Shown: in pieces, positions 47,552-60,070 of the stretch | How positions within the stretch are numbered: the first letter of the stretch is position 1 | Layout: each line of letters starts with the position of its first letter | DNA from: Porphyrobacter sp. AAP60 | Lineage (GTDB): Bacteria > Pseudomonadota > Alphaproteobacteria > Sphingomonadales > Sphingomonadaceae | Length of the DNA stretch: 64,000 nt | NCBI RefSeq assembly: GCF_001296025.1 | Contig: NZ_LJHV01000008.1 | Span: forward strand, 620,001-684,000 | Direction: 5' to 3' | Position numbers and translations under genes: made by a program | Notes under the pieces: generated by a model | Database searches by the model: none | Seen by the model: the letters and a program-made list of their open reading frames with translations, nothing else | Told to the model about the DNA's origin: nothing

Positions 47552-48076
47552 TTAATCCCGCTCCCACCACGCGGCAGCCGGATCTTCCGCCCCGCGTGCG
47601 CCGCGCCGCTGCAAGCCATCGAACAATCCGCCCGCCAGTTGCATCGTTGCAGGCGCAGTGCGGTTCCAGTCCATCACATATAATCGCTCGGCAATCAGCC
47701 AGCGGCCTGCGTGTTTTGTCAGCGTGTCGAGATAACGCCCGCCGACGACGAGCTCGCTTTCAGGCAGTTCCGGCTCGCCCTCGGGTGCGGGGATCAGGTG
47801 CAGCGCCACGCAGTTTGTCTCGGCCTTGGCGGAGTTCCCACTGATGCGCATCACGGTGTTGCTGATATTATGCTGCGTCAGCCGCATCGCGCCAAGGCCC
47901 GCAATCAGGCCGGGGATGATGGCGGCAACGGGTTTCGCTCCATCGCCGTAGTCAATCCGGGCATCGGGCGTGAAAGCGGCGGCGAGCTGTTTGGCATCGC
48001 AGCGGTCGATGCCGCGGCAATAGAGCGCGAGAGTTTCGGCAATCGCCAGCCGGTCAGCGATCTCGGTCAGTTCCAT
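47552..48076 (-). CDS. SnoaL-like / NTF2-fold protein
   Basis: 174 residues of the NTF2-like superfamily: IADRLAIAETLALYCRGIDR at the start and LTKHAGRWLIAERLYVMDW near the end are the usual first-helix and last-strand patterns. Catalytic capacity cannot be predicted; such proteins include hydratases, isomerases and binding proteins. It converges on the TetR gene with a 4-bp gap between stops. Confidence 0.8.
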   Translation of the reverse strand: MELTEIADRLAIAETLALYCRGIDRCDAKQLAAAFTPDARIDYGDGAKPVAAIIPGLIAGLGAMRLTQHNISNTVMRISGNSAKAETNCVALHLIPAPEGEPELPESELVVGGRYLDTLTKHAGRWLIAERLYVMDWNRTAPATMQLAGGLFDGLQRRGARGAEDPAAAWWERD

Positions 48077-48123
48077 GGGGCCAGTCTAACGCGCGCCGGC
48101 GGGCGGCGGGACTGGCACTTGCA

Positions 48124-48906
48124 TCAATGCCGGGTGCGCTTGAACTGCAAGACATTGGCCGGGCGTGACGGCGGCGGCGGGCGCAGGCGTTTTTCGGCGA
48201 GCGCATATTTCAGCGCCGCTCCGGTCATCACAGCGGATAGCAGCACGATCACCCCGGCCCACAGCCAGTGCGGCAGACCCACCACGGCGGCGATCTGCCC
48301 GGTGTCCGACAGGATCGCCCGACCGTTGATCACGGCTTCCTCGGTGAACAGATAGTTCCAGTCACGCAGCATGCTCATCGCGCCGAGCACGCCGAGAAAT
48401 TGCAGGCTGAAGCGGGCAAAGCCGGGCTTGGCCCGCCATGCGATCAGACCGAGGATGGCGGCCACCAGTGGCAGCGTCCAGTACCCCGTGGGCGATCGCA
48501 CCCAGATGAAAACGCTCGCCAGAATCGCCGCAGCAGACAGCCACAGCACCGGCCGCCACAGTTTCGGATGCGCGCTGGCAAGGATCAGCAAGGCGCCTGC
48601 CGCGCTTGGTGCCAGGGGGCCGCCCGCCGCAATCGCGCCAAGCGTAAAGCGCGAGGCATCGGCATCGACCACGCTCTGTGCCACGCCCGATCCGTTGGGA
48701 AAGATCATCAATTGTTCGAAATGCTGCCCCAGCGCCAGCGCGGTCAAGCCGTGGCCCATTTCGTGGAACCACGTCGTCAGGATCGCGAAGGGATAGATCA
48801 GATAGGCGCCGAACGGCAGCGCGGGCAGCATGACCACCACCAACCCTGCCAGCACCAGCCGGCCGATAGCTTCGCCCTGCGAGCCGGGAGTTGTTAACGA
48901 TTGCAC
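48124..48906 (-). CDS. M50-family membrane metallopeptidase-like protein
   Basis: 260 residues with about six membrane helices. HEMGH at residues 48-52, inside a hydrophobic helix, is the zinc-binding motif of site-2 proteases; further ligands are not obvious. The group is the M50B-like, DUF-type family rather than RseP, since no PDZ domain is present. It lies five bases downstream of the AI-2E transporter gene and probably shares its transcript. Confidence 0.8.
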   Translation of the reverse strand: MQSLTTPGSQGEAIGRLVLAGLVVVMLPALPFGAYLIYPFAILTTWFHEMGHGLTALALGQHFEQLMIFPNGSGVAQSVVDADASRFTLGAIAAGGPLAPSAAGALLILASAHPKLWRPVLWLSAAAILASVFIWVRSPTGYWTLPLVAAILGLIAWRAKPGFARFSLQFLGVLGAMSMLRDWNYLFTEEAVINGRAILSDTGQIAAVVGLPHWLWAGVIVLLSAVMTGAALKYALAEKRLRPPPPSRPANVLQFKRTRH

Positions 48907-48911
48907 GGGCG

Positions 48912-50054
48912 TCAGCTTGCCTTGGGATGATCGGAAGAGCGACCATGCGCGTCGACATTGATGCCATTACTGTCGTCAAAAGCCAGATCATCATGTTCGC
49001 GCTGTTCGCGCAGGATCGACCAGCTGGCAAGAAACAGCCCGGCCACCAGCGGCCCCAGCACAACCCCCGAAAAACCGACAAAACTGATCCCGCCCAGTGT
49101 GGTGACCAGGATGATCCAGTCGGGAATGCCGGTGTCGCGCCCCACCAGAATCGGCCGCAGGACATTGTCGGCAGACGAGATGACGATGGCACCGGTCGCC
49201 AGCACGAACAGGCCCTGCCACACGTCGCCCGACAGCAGCAGCCAGACACCGACCGGCCCCCACACCACCACAGTGCCGATCACGGGAACAAGCGAAAAAA
49301 TACCCATCACGACGCCCAGCAGCAACGCCGATGGCACGCCGACGATGGTCAGCATTAGCGTGCCGAGTGCGCCTTGCACCACCGCGACCACCCCGGTTCC
49401 CTTGATCGTGGCCCGCACGATCCCGAGAAACCGTTCTGCAAGACGATCGGCAATCGAACGTTCGACCGGAACGGCACGCAGAACGTGGCGCCCGATCCGT
49501 TCGCCATCGCGCAGCAGGAAGAACATGACATACAGCGCCACACCGAATGACAGCACGAAGCTGAGCGCACCGCCGCCGATCGATACTGCCTGACCGGCGA
49601 TAAAGCCGGCGCTTTCGGTCAGAAGCTCCTGAAGCCTGGTCTGGATATCCTGCACATCGGCCCAGCCATTGCGGTCTGCCGCTTCGCGCGCTGCTTCGGG
49701 CAACATCCCGATGCCGCGATCGAACAGCGCTGCAAGATCGACGGGCTGCGCCTGAAGCGCTGTGACGAGGAAGATCGCTTCTTCGACCACCATGGTCGCG
49801 ATCCACAGTGCGGGCACCATCACCAAGAAGAAGATCACCAGCAGCGAGGCAATCGCCGCCTGATTCCTGCGCCCGCGCGTACCACGCAGCATCCAGCGAT
49901 ACAGCGGCTGGAACATGATTGCCGCCAGCGCAGCCCACAGCAGCGGTTGGGCAAAGGGCAGCACGATCACCGCCATCATGACACTGACGACGGCGAGGAT
50001 CAGGAGAAAGCTGGCATGCTGCAATTCGTCAGTGCGATGGGGCTGGTGGTCCAT
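48912..50054 (-). CDS. AI-2E family transporter
   Basis: 380 residues with about eight membrane helices in the TqsA/YdiK pattern: an N-terminal pair, a central soluble segment (about 110-160), then a helical bundle containing GVPSALLLGVVMGIFSLVPV, GTVVVWGP and GGISFVGFSGVVLGPLVAG. Exports small solutes, including quorum signals in some members; the substrate here is unknown. It is downstream of gyrB with an 18-bp gap. Confidence 0.88.
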   Translation of the reverse strand: MDHQPHRTDELQHASFLLILAVVSVMMAVIVLPFAQPLLWAALAAIMFQPLYRWMLRGTRGRRNQAAIASLLVIFFLVMVPALWIATMVVEEAIFLVTALQAQPVDLAALFDRGIGMLPEAAREAADRNGWADVQDIQTRLQELLTESAGFIAGQAVSIGGGALSFVLSFGVALYVMFFLLRDGERIGRHVLRAVPVERSIADRLAERFLGIVRATIKGTGVVAVVQGALGTLMLTIVGVPSALLLGVVMGIFSLVPVIGTVVVWGPVGVWLLLSGDVWQGLFVLATGAIVISSADNVLRPILVGRDTGIPDWIILVTTLGGISFVGFSGVVLGPLVAGLFLASWSILREQREHDDLAFDDSNGINVDAHGRSSDHPKAS

Positions 50055-50072
50055 GCGGGTCTTTCGGAGTGG

Positions 50073-53515
<3,443 letters not shown>

Positions 53516-53597
53516 TTTCCCTCTCCTCACCAACCACACTGCCACTTGTGCGAGCGCCCTTGCAAATCCTTTGCGCATGGCCTCGCCATGATTATGC

Positions 53598-55160
53598 ATG
53601 GCGGCCATGAACACCGAAATGATGACCGCCCGTCTCGCCGAACCCTTTGGCAGCTTCCCCGACATCCTGATGGAATGGTCGCGTATCAAGGGCGATGACC
53701 TTGCCTTGGTGGACGAAACCCGCGAGGTTTACTGGGCCGAACTGGTCGGGCTCGTCGAACGACTAGCGGCGCGGCTGGTGGAGACCGGATTGCAGCGCGG
53801 GCAATCGGTGGCGATTCTCGGCACTTCTACCGCCAATTATGCGCTGGTGTTCCTTGCCGCGATGCGTGCGGGCGGGGTGGCCGCACCGCTGACCACCAGT
53901 GCCTCGCCCGAGCAGCTTGTCGGCATGGCGAAAGACTCGGGCGCAGCGCACCTGTTCATCGATGCAGCCAAGGCGGACGAACTCGGCCCCGATTTCATGG
54001 CCGATCTGATTCGCGTGCCGCTGGAGAGCATCGACCAGTGGATGGCACCCCCGGGCAGCCGCGCCCCGGACTTCGTGCCGGAGCCGAAAGACCCGTTCAA
54101 CATCATCTATTCCAGCGGGACGACCGGCATCCCCAAAGGCATCGTCCATTCGCACCAGATGCGTTGGCGGCAGTTTGCTTCAACCGCGCTTTCCTATCTG
54201 GGTGCCGGACTGGAAGTGCGCTCGCTCGCTTCGACTCCGCTCTATTCGAACACCACGATGGTCGCGTTTCTGCCGGTGCTGCTGGCGGGCGGCTGCGTGC
54301 GGGTGATGGGCAAGTTCGATTGCGGCAAGTGGCTGGCCCATGCGCAGGCTGACGGCACCACCATCACCATGCTGGTGCCGGTGCAATATCAGCGGCTGAT
54401 GGATTTCGCGGATTTCGACACCTTCGATCTGTCGAGCCTGAAGCTCAAATATTGCACATCCGCGCCCTTCCCCGCCGAATTGAAGCGCGAGGTGCTGGCG
54501 CGGATGCCGGGCGGGTTGATCGAAATCTATTCGATGACCGAAGGCGGGGTGGTGTGCCTGCTGCCGTGCCACGAATTCCCTGAAAAGCTCCACACGGTAG
54601 GCCGCCCCGCGCCGGGCAGCGAGCTGAAGGTGCTCGACGACGAAGACCGCGAGGTGCCACCGGGCACGCCCGGCAACATGGTCGGCCGTAGCCTGACAAT
54701 GATGAGCGGCTACAAGAACCGCCCCGACAAGACTGCCGAAGCGCAATGGATCGACCCTGCCACGGGCGAGGCATGGATGCGGATGGGCGATATCGGGCGG
54801 GTGGATGCGGAAGGCTTCGTCGAACTGGTGGGCCGCGCCAAGGACATGATCATCTCCGGCGGGTTCAATATCTACCCGTCCGATCTGGAAGCCGAATTGT
54901 GCAAGGAATCCGGCGTTGCCGAAGCCGCGGTCGTGGGGATGCCATCGCGCAAATGGGGCGAGAGCCCGGTCGGCTTCGTGGTGCTGAAAGATGGCGCGGC
55001 CCGGCCTGCGGCAATCATGGCGGCGGTCAATGAACGGCTCGGCAAGACCCAGCGGCTTGCGGCATTGCATCCGATTGCGGAGATGCCGCGCAGCCATATC
55101 GGCAAACTGCTCAAGACCGACCTGCGCGAGGAAGCGGCGCGGCTGGGCGGGGTGGAGTAG
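53598..55160 (+). CDS. AMP-dependent acyl-CoA ligase
   Basis: 520 residues of the ANL superfamily: IIYSSGTTGIPKGIVHSH (ATP site), IEIYSMTEGGVVCLLP, MRMGDIGRVDAEGFVELVGR, and the catalytic Lys near HIGKLLKTDLRE. The substrate is unknown. It is a different subgroup from the synthetase at 33220-34935. Start ATG 53598; ATG 53607 nine bases on is as likely. It diverges from the PIG-L gene. Confidence 0.9.
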   Translation: MAAMNTEMMTARLAEPFGSFPDILMEWSRIKGDDLALVDETREVYWAELVGLVERLAARLVETGLQRGQSVAILGTSTANYALVFLAAMRAGGVAAPLTTSASPEQLVGMAKDSGAAHLFIDAAKADELGPDFMADLIRVPLESIDQWMAPPGSRAPDFVPEPKDPFNIIYSSGTTGIPKGIVHSHQMRWRQFASTALSYLGAGLEVRSLASTPLYSNTTMVAFLPVLLAGGCVRVMGKFDCGKWLAHAQADGTTITMLVPVQYQRLMDFADFDTFDLSSLKLKYCTSAPFPAELKREVLARMPGGLIEIYSMTEGGVVCLLPCHEFPEKLHTVGRPAPGSELKVLDDEDREVPPGTPGNMVGRSLTMMSGYKNRPDKTAEAQWIDPATGEAWMRMGDIGRVDAEGFVELVGRAKDMIISGGFNIYPSDLEAELCKESGVAEAAVVGMPSRKWGESPVGFVVLKDGAARPAAIMAAVNERLGKTQRLAALHPIAEMPRSHIGKLLKTDLREEAARLGGVE

Positions 55161-55169
55161 AATCAACAC

Positions 55170-55199
55170 GGCCCGGCTCTCCTGATGGAAGGCCGGGCC
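55170..55199. terminator. Hairpin between acyl-CoA ligase and the small peptide gene
   Basis: GGCCCGGC (55170-55177) pairs with GCCGGGCC (55192-55199) over a 14-nt loop, 10 bp past the ligase stop. No T-run follows on either strand. It could still end transcription from both sides. Confidence 0.45.
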
Positions 55200-55252
55200 G
55201 GTTATGGCTTTCGCCGTGCCTTCGGCGTTACACGATACCCGAGGCAGAGGCC

Positions 55253-55336
55253 TCAGACGATGAACGTGGTGAACGCGGTGCCGCTGATGGCGATGGAGAG
55301 GATGAAGGCGACAGCCTTTTCGCTGAACATGCGCAT
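55253..55336 (-). CDS. 27-residue hydrophobic peptide
   Basis: Short open frame: Met at 55336, then the MRMFSEKAVAF opening and a hydrophobic stretch ending in TTFIV before TGA. It is a plausible single membrane segment. CAGGGAAA lies upstream of the ATG. It is downstream of four hairpins with pyrimidine-rich loops on the same strand. Peptides of this kind are often missed in annotation. No family is recognised. Confidence 0.5.
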   Translation of the reverse strand: MRMFSEKAVAFILSIAISGTAFTTFIV

Positions 55337-55369
55337 GGTCCAATTTCCCTGTTTTGTTGTGGTTTGGGA

Positions 55370-55766
55370 GCCCGGCCGATCAGAGGGGGGAGAGAGGGAT
55401 GATCGCCCGGGCTTGCGCATCATATAACAAGCGCCGCGTAATAATCAATCAACGTTGAGGCGTAAAAATACGCATCACGGCAATCGAAAAATGCAATCAC
55501 AGGACATGAAAAACGCCGCATACGGCAATGCAGGCGGCTCGAGACGCGGCCACCATTCAAGGGGGGGAGGGGAGGTGGCCGCGTCTCTTTCGCTGCTTGC
55601 CCGGGCGCGGAGGCCGCGGGCGGAGACAGGGCAGAGCAGCCTGGCGAGGGGGAGAGCCGGGCGCTGCTGCCGGTCAGGCAGGCTGGCAATCGGGCCGTGT
55701 TCGGCCTGCAATCGCCGGGCGATAACCTCGTTCAGAGGAAGCCGGGATGAGAGAGAGGGGCCCGGC
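55370..55766 (-). other. Array of four hairpins with pyrimidine-rich loops
   Basis: Stems: 55370-55382 with 55400-55412 (13 positions, one mismatch); 55541-55554 with 55574-55587 (14 perfect, GAGACGCGGCCACC); 55635-55645 with 55656-55668 (interrupted); 55741-55746 with 55761-55766 (GCCGGG). Minus-strand loops are rich in C and T (for example TCCCTCTCTCCCCCCTC), resembling anti-Shine-Dalgarno loops. The only other content seen in this about 580-bp stretch is doubtful open frames. Confidence 0.6.
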
Positions 55767-55811
55767 AGATCATCGCTTGCCTTGCCAGATGGTGTTCGAT
55801 TGGATCGAACT

Positions 55812-55826
55812 CAAATGCGAAAATGC
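55812..55826. promoter_or_regulatory. Shared motif upstream of the hairpin array
   Basis: CAAATGCGAAAATGC, close to CAAATGCGAAATGC at 56359-56372, which stands upstream of the urcA-like gene. It begins 46 bp upstream of the first hairpin of the array, reading on the minus strand. Confidence 0.3.
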
Positions 55827-55860
55827 CAAATTTGATTGCGTGTTTTGCAACAATGGCTGG

Positions 55861-55895
55861 CACGCAAACAAACGACCGCCGGATCGCTCCGGCGG
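55861..55895 (-). terminator. Terminator of the UrcA-family gene
   Basis: On the minus strand CCGCCGGA (55895-55888) pairs with TCCGGCGG (55883-55876) over loop GCGA, followed by a T-rich tail (TCGTTTGTTTG). It lies 38 bp past the stop. Confidence 0.75.
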
Positions 55896-55932
55896 CCGCC
55901 TGTAATTGTAGGAGAATCCTTGCGGGAAGGCC

Positions 55933-56256
55933 TCAGTTGGCGGCAATCGCCCGGCCGTTGCGGGCTTCAAGCGCAGCAACGCGTGCGACTTCGGCCAGCG
56001 CCACGGTGCGGGCATCGGCCACGCACTTGTCGTCGATGATGCTGCGACCATAGGTATAGCGGCCAGCGGCCGCGATGGTGCAGGCCTTGCGCAGCTTGGC
56101 ATCAATGCGCGCTTCAATCGCGGCGCGGCCTTCGGCGCTGGTCACATCGACATCATCATATGCAATCCGCACGGTGACGGTTTCTTCGGCGGCCGGGGCG
56201 GCAACGGCCGGGGCAGCAATGGCGACGAGGGCGATCAGGGGGAGAGTGAAACGCAT
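55933..56256 (-). CDS. UrcA-family exported protein
   Basis: 107 residues: signal peptide (about 1-21), then EETVTVRIAYDDVDVTSAEG and an ARIDAKLRKAC pattern with two Cys (KACTIAAAG and DDKCVADA), as in UrcA proteins. Small periplasmic protein family of alphaproteobacteria with no known function. The ATG at 56256 gives a clean signal peptide; the frame is open further upstream but without one. The upstream region carries CAAATGCGAAATGC. Confidence 0.85.
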   Translation of the reverse strand: MRFTLPLIALVAIAAPAVAAPAAEETVTVRIAYDDVDVTSAEGRAAIEARIDAKLRKACTIAAAGRYTYGRSIIDDKCVADARTVALAEVARVAALEARNGRAIAAN

Positions 56257-56358
56257 AGGAAATACTCCGTGATTGAGAGAGGGTGTCAGGGAATCGATGC
56301 CGTTGGCCGACATTCGGTTGCTGTTTGAAACTATGGTGCAGTGCACAAGAATAATGTG

Positions 56359-56372
56359 CAAATGCGAAATGC
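56359..56372. promoter_or_regulatory. Shared motif upstream of the UrcA-family gene
   Basis: CAAATGCGAAATGC, near-identical to 55812-55826. It is about 103 bp upstream of the UrcA start, in the region shared with guaA. Confidence 0.3.
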
Positions 56373-56524
56373 GTGAAATTGGTTCCGAAGTTTGCAACTG
56401 ACCCCGTGCAATTTATCAGGAACCCGATGAATTATAACGCCAAGTTTTACGCTGCATTGCAAAAAAAATAGCGCCTGCGCAGCGGTGCTGGACAGCGCTG
56501 GGTGCCCTGCCGTAATCGCCCGGT

Positions 56525-58126
56525 ATGAGCGCGCACCCATCCAGCCCCGCCCCCGGCGATTCTGCCGTCCCGGATTCTATCCTGATTGTCGATTTCGGAT
56601 CGCAGGTGACCCAGCTGATCGCCCGCCGTGTGCGCGAGGCCGGGGTCTATTCCGAAATCGCGCCTTTCACGCAGGCCGAAGCCGCGTTCCACCGGATGCA
56701 GCCCAAGGGGATCATCCTGTCCGGATCGCCCGCCAGCGTGCCCGACGACGGCAGCCCGCGCGCCCCGCAGTTGCTGTTCGATGCGGGCATCCCGATTCTT
56801 GGCATCTGTTACGGCCAGCAGGTGATGACGCACCAGCTGGGCGGCGAAGTGCGCCCCGGCCATGAAACCGGAGAGGGCGGCGAATTCGGCCGCGCGTTCC
56901 TGACCGTCACAGGCGAATGCGCCTTGTTTGACGGGCTGTGGGACATCGATTCGCGCCATCAGGTATGGATGAGCCACGGCGACAAGGTGACGCAGTTTGC
57001 CCCCGGCTTCGAAATTGTCGCCACCTCCGACGGCGCGCCCTTTGCCGTGATCGCCGACGAAGCGCGCAAGTTTTACGGCACCCAGTTCCACCCGGAGGTC
57101 GTCCACACCCCCGATGGCGGCAAGCTGATCGCCAATTTCGTGCGCCATGTCTGCGGGCTGACGGGCGATTGGACGATGGCCGAGTTCCGCAAGACCAAGA
57201 TCGCCGAAATCCGCGCCCAGGTGGGCGATGGTCGCGTGATCTGCGGCCTTTCCGGCGGCGTCGATTCGGCGGTCGCGGCAGTGCTGATTCACGAAGCGAT
57301 CGGCGATCAGCTCACCTGTGTTTACGTCGACCACGGGTTGATGCGCCTCAACGAGACCGAGCAGGTCGTCACCCTGTTCCGCGATCATTACAATATCCCG
57401 CTGGTTGCGGTCGATGCCGAGGAAACCTTCCTCGCCGGGCTGGCCGGGCTCACCGATCCCGAAAAGAAGCGCAAGTTCATTGGCGGCGCCTTCATCGACC
57501 TGTTCGAGGCGGAGGCGAAGAAGATCGGCGGCGCCGATTTCCTCGCGCAGGGCACGCTCTATCCCGATGTGATCGAGTCTGTGTCCTTCACCGGCGGGCC
57601 AAGTGTCACGATCAAGAGCCACCACAATGTCGGCGGCCTGCCCGAACGCATGAATATGCAACTGGTCGAGCCGCTGCGCGAACTGTTCAAGGACGAAGTG
57701 CGCGATCTGGGGCGCGAACTCGGCCTGCCCGATGCCTTTGTCGGCCGCCACCCCTTCCCCGGCCCCGGCCTTGCAATCCGCATTCCCGGCGAAGTCACGA
57801 AGGAACGCTGCGATATCCTGCGCAAGGCCGATGCGATCTACCTTGAGGAAATCCGCAACGCCGGGCTGTATGACGCGATCTGGCAGGCTTTCGCGGTGCT
57901 GCTGCCGGTGAAAACCGTGGGCGTAATGGGCGACGGGCGCACTTACGACAACGTCTGCGCCCTGCGCGCCGTCACCTCGACCGACGGGATGACCGCAGAC
58001 GTGTTCCCCTACGACGCCGGGTTCCTGACCCGCGTGGCCACCCGCATCGTCAACGAGGTCAAGGGCATCAACCGGGTGGTGTATGATTACACCAGCAAGC
58101 CCCCCGGCACGATTGAATGGGAGTGA
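56525..58126 (+). CDS. guaA: GMP synthase (glutamine-hydrolysing)
   Basis: Converts XMP to GMP using glutamine and ATP. 533 residues: an N-terminal class I amidotransferase (about 18-205) with nucleophile Cys95 in GICYGQQ and [10 protein letters not shown], then the ATP pyrophosphatase with P-loop [12 protein letters not shown], and the C-terminal dimerisation domain ending in KPPGTIEWE. All catalytic text is intact. ATG 56525 has a weak SD. The upstream 268-bp region is shared with the divergent urcA gene. Confidence 0.97.
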   Translation: MSAHPSSPAPGDSAVPDSILIVDFGSQVTQLIARRVREAGVYSEIAPFTQAEAAFHRMQPKGIILSGSPASVPDDGSPRAPQLLFDAGIPILGICYGQQVMTHQLGGEVRPGHETGEGGEFGRAFLTVTGECALFDGLWDIDSRHQVWMSHGDKVTQFAPGFEIVATSDGAPFAVIADEARKFYGTQFHPEVVHTPDGGKLIANFVRHVCGLTGDWTMAEFRKTKIAEIRAQVGDGRVICGLSGGVDSAVAAVLIHEAIGDQLTCVYVDHGLMRLNETEQVVTLFRDHYNIPLVAVDAEETFLAGLAGLTDPEKKRKFIGGAFIDLFEAEAKKIGGADFLAQGTLYPDVIESVSFTGGPSVTIKSHHNVGGLPERMNMQLVEPLRELFKDEVRDLGRELGLPDAFVGRHPFPGPGLAIRIPGEVTKERCDILRKADAIYLEEIRNAGLYDAIWQAFAVLLPVKTVGVMGDGRTYDNVCALRAVTSTDGMTADVFPYDAGFLTRVATRIVNEVKGINRVVYDYTSKPPGTIEWE

Positions 58127-58239
58127 GGCGAGTGGGAGTGAGGCTGGCCGCAACGCCTCTTTCAGACCCTCTTCCGGCAGGGCCTGAAATCGCATATTCC
58201 CCGGCTCCAAGCTATCCGCCTGAAAGGTTGCTCCGCACC

Positions 58240-58893
58240 ATGCCTAATCTGTGCCCGTCCGTCCGTTTTGGTGCCCTTGCTGCGGTTCTCGCGCTTGGCC
58301 TTGCTGCCTGCGCCGAACCTGCGACGAACGCGCCAGCGGATGCGGGTGGTGATGCGGTTTCGGTGACCGAAGGCGCCTGGACGCTGGAACCTGCGACTTC
58401 GCGGCTGTCCTATGTCAGCATCAAGGCGGGCGAGGTGGCCGAGGCCAATCGTTTCGACAGGCTTTCCGGCACGGTCGCCGCCGATGGCACCGCCACGATC
58501 GAAATCGATCTTGCCTCGGTCAACACCGGCGTGGACATACGCAACGAACGGATGCGCGATATCTTCTTTCAGGTGGTCGATAATCCCACCGCGACCGTCA
58601 CGGCAAAGCTCGATCCGGCAGCTTTTGCCGCACTGGCCGTGGGCCAGTCGATCTCCCGACCTCTGAAGGGCACCGTGTCGATCAAGGGCGCGCAGAGCGA
58701 CATCGAGACCGATGTTCTCGTCACCCGTGTCTCGGCTGATCGCGTCACCGTGGTGCCGACCGCGCCGGTGATCATCTCGACCGACATGTTCGAACTGACC
58801 GACGAGCTGGGCGAACTGCGCGCGCTGGCGCAGCTGCCTTCGATCACGCCTGCCGTGCCGGTGACCTTCACGCTTTCGTTCAGCCGTTCCTGA
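58240..58893 (+). CDS. YceI-family lipoprotein
   Basis: 217 residues; lipobox LGLAAC puts the lipid Cys at residue 24. The rest is a YceI-type beta-barrel that binds polyisoprenoid-like lipids (AWTLEPATSRLSYVSIKAGE, GTATIEIDLASVNTGVDIRN, MRDIFFQVVDNPTATV). The frame is open further upstream; the lipoprotein signal fixes the start at 58240, behind AAAGG. A likely Lgt client. Confidence 0.9.
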   Translation: MPNLCPSVRFGALAAVLALGLAACAEPATNAPADAGGDAVSVTEGAWTLEPATSRLSYVSIKAGEVAEANRFDRLSGTVAADGTATIEIDLASVNTGVDIRNERMRDIFFQVVDNPTATVTAKLDPAAFAALAVGQSISRPLKGTVSIKGAQSDIETDVLVTRVSADRVTVVPTAPVIISTDMFELTDELGELRALAQLPSITPAVPVTFTLSFSRS

Positions 58894-59030
58894 TCGCGCC
58901 AGCCTGACGCTACGGCGACGGGCGTGCGGGCGCGGGCGGGCGCGTGTCCCATCAAAAGCGGGCTTGAAAGCGCGGCGCAAGTGGGCTTGTCTTGCGTTCA
59001 AACACGCAATTCAACGGGAGAACACACGCC

Positions 59031-60005
59031 ATGAAGACCGCGATCACCGAAATGTTCGGCATCCAGCACCCGATTATCCAGGGCGGGATGCACTATGTGG
59101 GCTTTGCCGAAATGGCCGCGGCGGTCTCCAACGCGGGCGGGCTGGGGATTATCACCGGGCTGACGCAGGGCACGCCCGAAAAGCTGGCGAATGAAATCGC
59201 GCGCTGCAAGGACATGACCGACAAGCCCTTCGGCGTGAACCTCACCATCCTGCCGACCCTGACCCCGCCGGATTATCCGGGGTTGGTCAAGGCGGTGATC
59301 GATGGCGGTGTGAAGGTGGTCGAGACGGCAGGGCGCAATCCGGTCGACCTGCTGCCGCCGCTGAAGGATGCCGGGATCAAGGTGATCCACAAGTGCACTT
59401 CTGTGCGCCACTCCCTCAAGGCGCAGGATATCGGCTGCGATGCGGTAAGCGTTGATGGCTTCGAGTGCGGCGGCCATCCGGGCGAGGATGATGTGCCCAA
59501 TTTCATCCTGCTGCCGCGTGCAGCGGACGAGCTGGAAATCCCCTTCGTCTCCAGCGGCGGGATGGCTGACGGGCGCAGCCTTGTCGCCAGCCTTGCGATG
59601 GGCGCGCAGGGGATGAACATGGGCACGCGCTTCATTGCCACGAAAGAGGCACCGGTGCACGAAAACGTGAAGCAGGCAATCCTGGCGGCGAGCGAACTCG
59701 ACACCCGGCTTGTCATGCGGCCGCTGCGCAACACCGAACGCGTGCTCACCAACGAGGCGGTCGAACGTCTGCTGGTCAAGGAGCGGGAACTGGGTGACGC
59801 CATCACCATTCAGGATATCCTGCCCGAAGTGGCGGGCGTCTATCCCAAGATCATGTCGGAAGGCACGATGGATGCAGGCGCGTGGAGCTGCGGCATGGTC
59901 GCCGGGTTGATCCACGATATCCCGACCTGTCAGGAACTGATCGACCGGATCATGCTGCAGGCCGAGGAAATCATCGCCCGGATGCAAGCCATGGCGCGCG
60001 GCTGA
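59031..60005 (+). CDS. Nitronate monooxygenase-family flavoprotein
   Basis: 324 residues, TIM-barrel FMN enzyme: IQGGMHYVGFAEMAAAVSNA, then GGLGIITGLTQ, VSVDGFECGGHPGEDDV and GGMADGRSLVASLAMGAQG are hallmarks. It oxidises nitroalkanes/nitronates or acts as an NADH:quinone reductase in some members. The ATG at 59031 follows CGGGAG. No partner genes are evident. Confidence 0.9.
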   Translation: MKTAITEMFGIQHPIIQGGMHYVGFAEMAAAVSNAGGLGIITGLTQGTPEKLANEIARCKDMTDKPFGVNLTILPTLTPPDYPGLVKAVIDGGVKVVETAGRNPVDLLPPLKDAGIKVIHKCTSVRHSLKAQDIGCDAVSVDGFECGGHPGEDDVPNFILLPRAADELEIPFVSSGGMADGRSLVASLAMGAQGMNMGTRFIATKEAPVHENVKQAILAASELDTRLVMRPLRNTERVLTNEAVERLLVKERELGDAITIQDILPEVAGVYPKIMSEGTMDAGAWSCGMVAGLIHDIPTCQELIDRIMLQAEEIIARMQAMARG

Positions 60006-60030
60006 ACCCGGCTATGCTGCCAGATCCGTG

Positions 60031-60050
60031 CCCGGCCTTACGCCGCCGGG
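60031..60050. terminator. Hairpin between convergent genes
   Basis: CCCGGC (60031-60036) pairs with GCCGGG (60045-60050). It lies between the stops of the flavoprotein gene and the exported protein gene, with no T-run. Confidence 0.35.
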
Positions 60051-60070
60051 CCGGATCGGCAAGCCTGCCA

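Noticed and set aside
55475..55711. Minus-strand frame of 78 residues inside the hairpin array
   Set aside because: Its start would be TTG and its translation shows no recognised motif; it coincides with the hairpin stems, so coding is doubtful. Not excluded.
56331..56420. EcfG-type general stress promoter (GGAAC then CGTT) in the urcA/guaA region
   Set aside because: GGAAC occurs on both strands but no CGTT lies at the required 16-17-bp distance.
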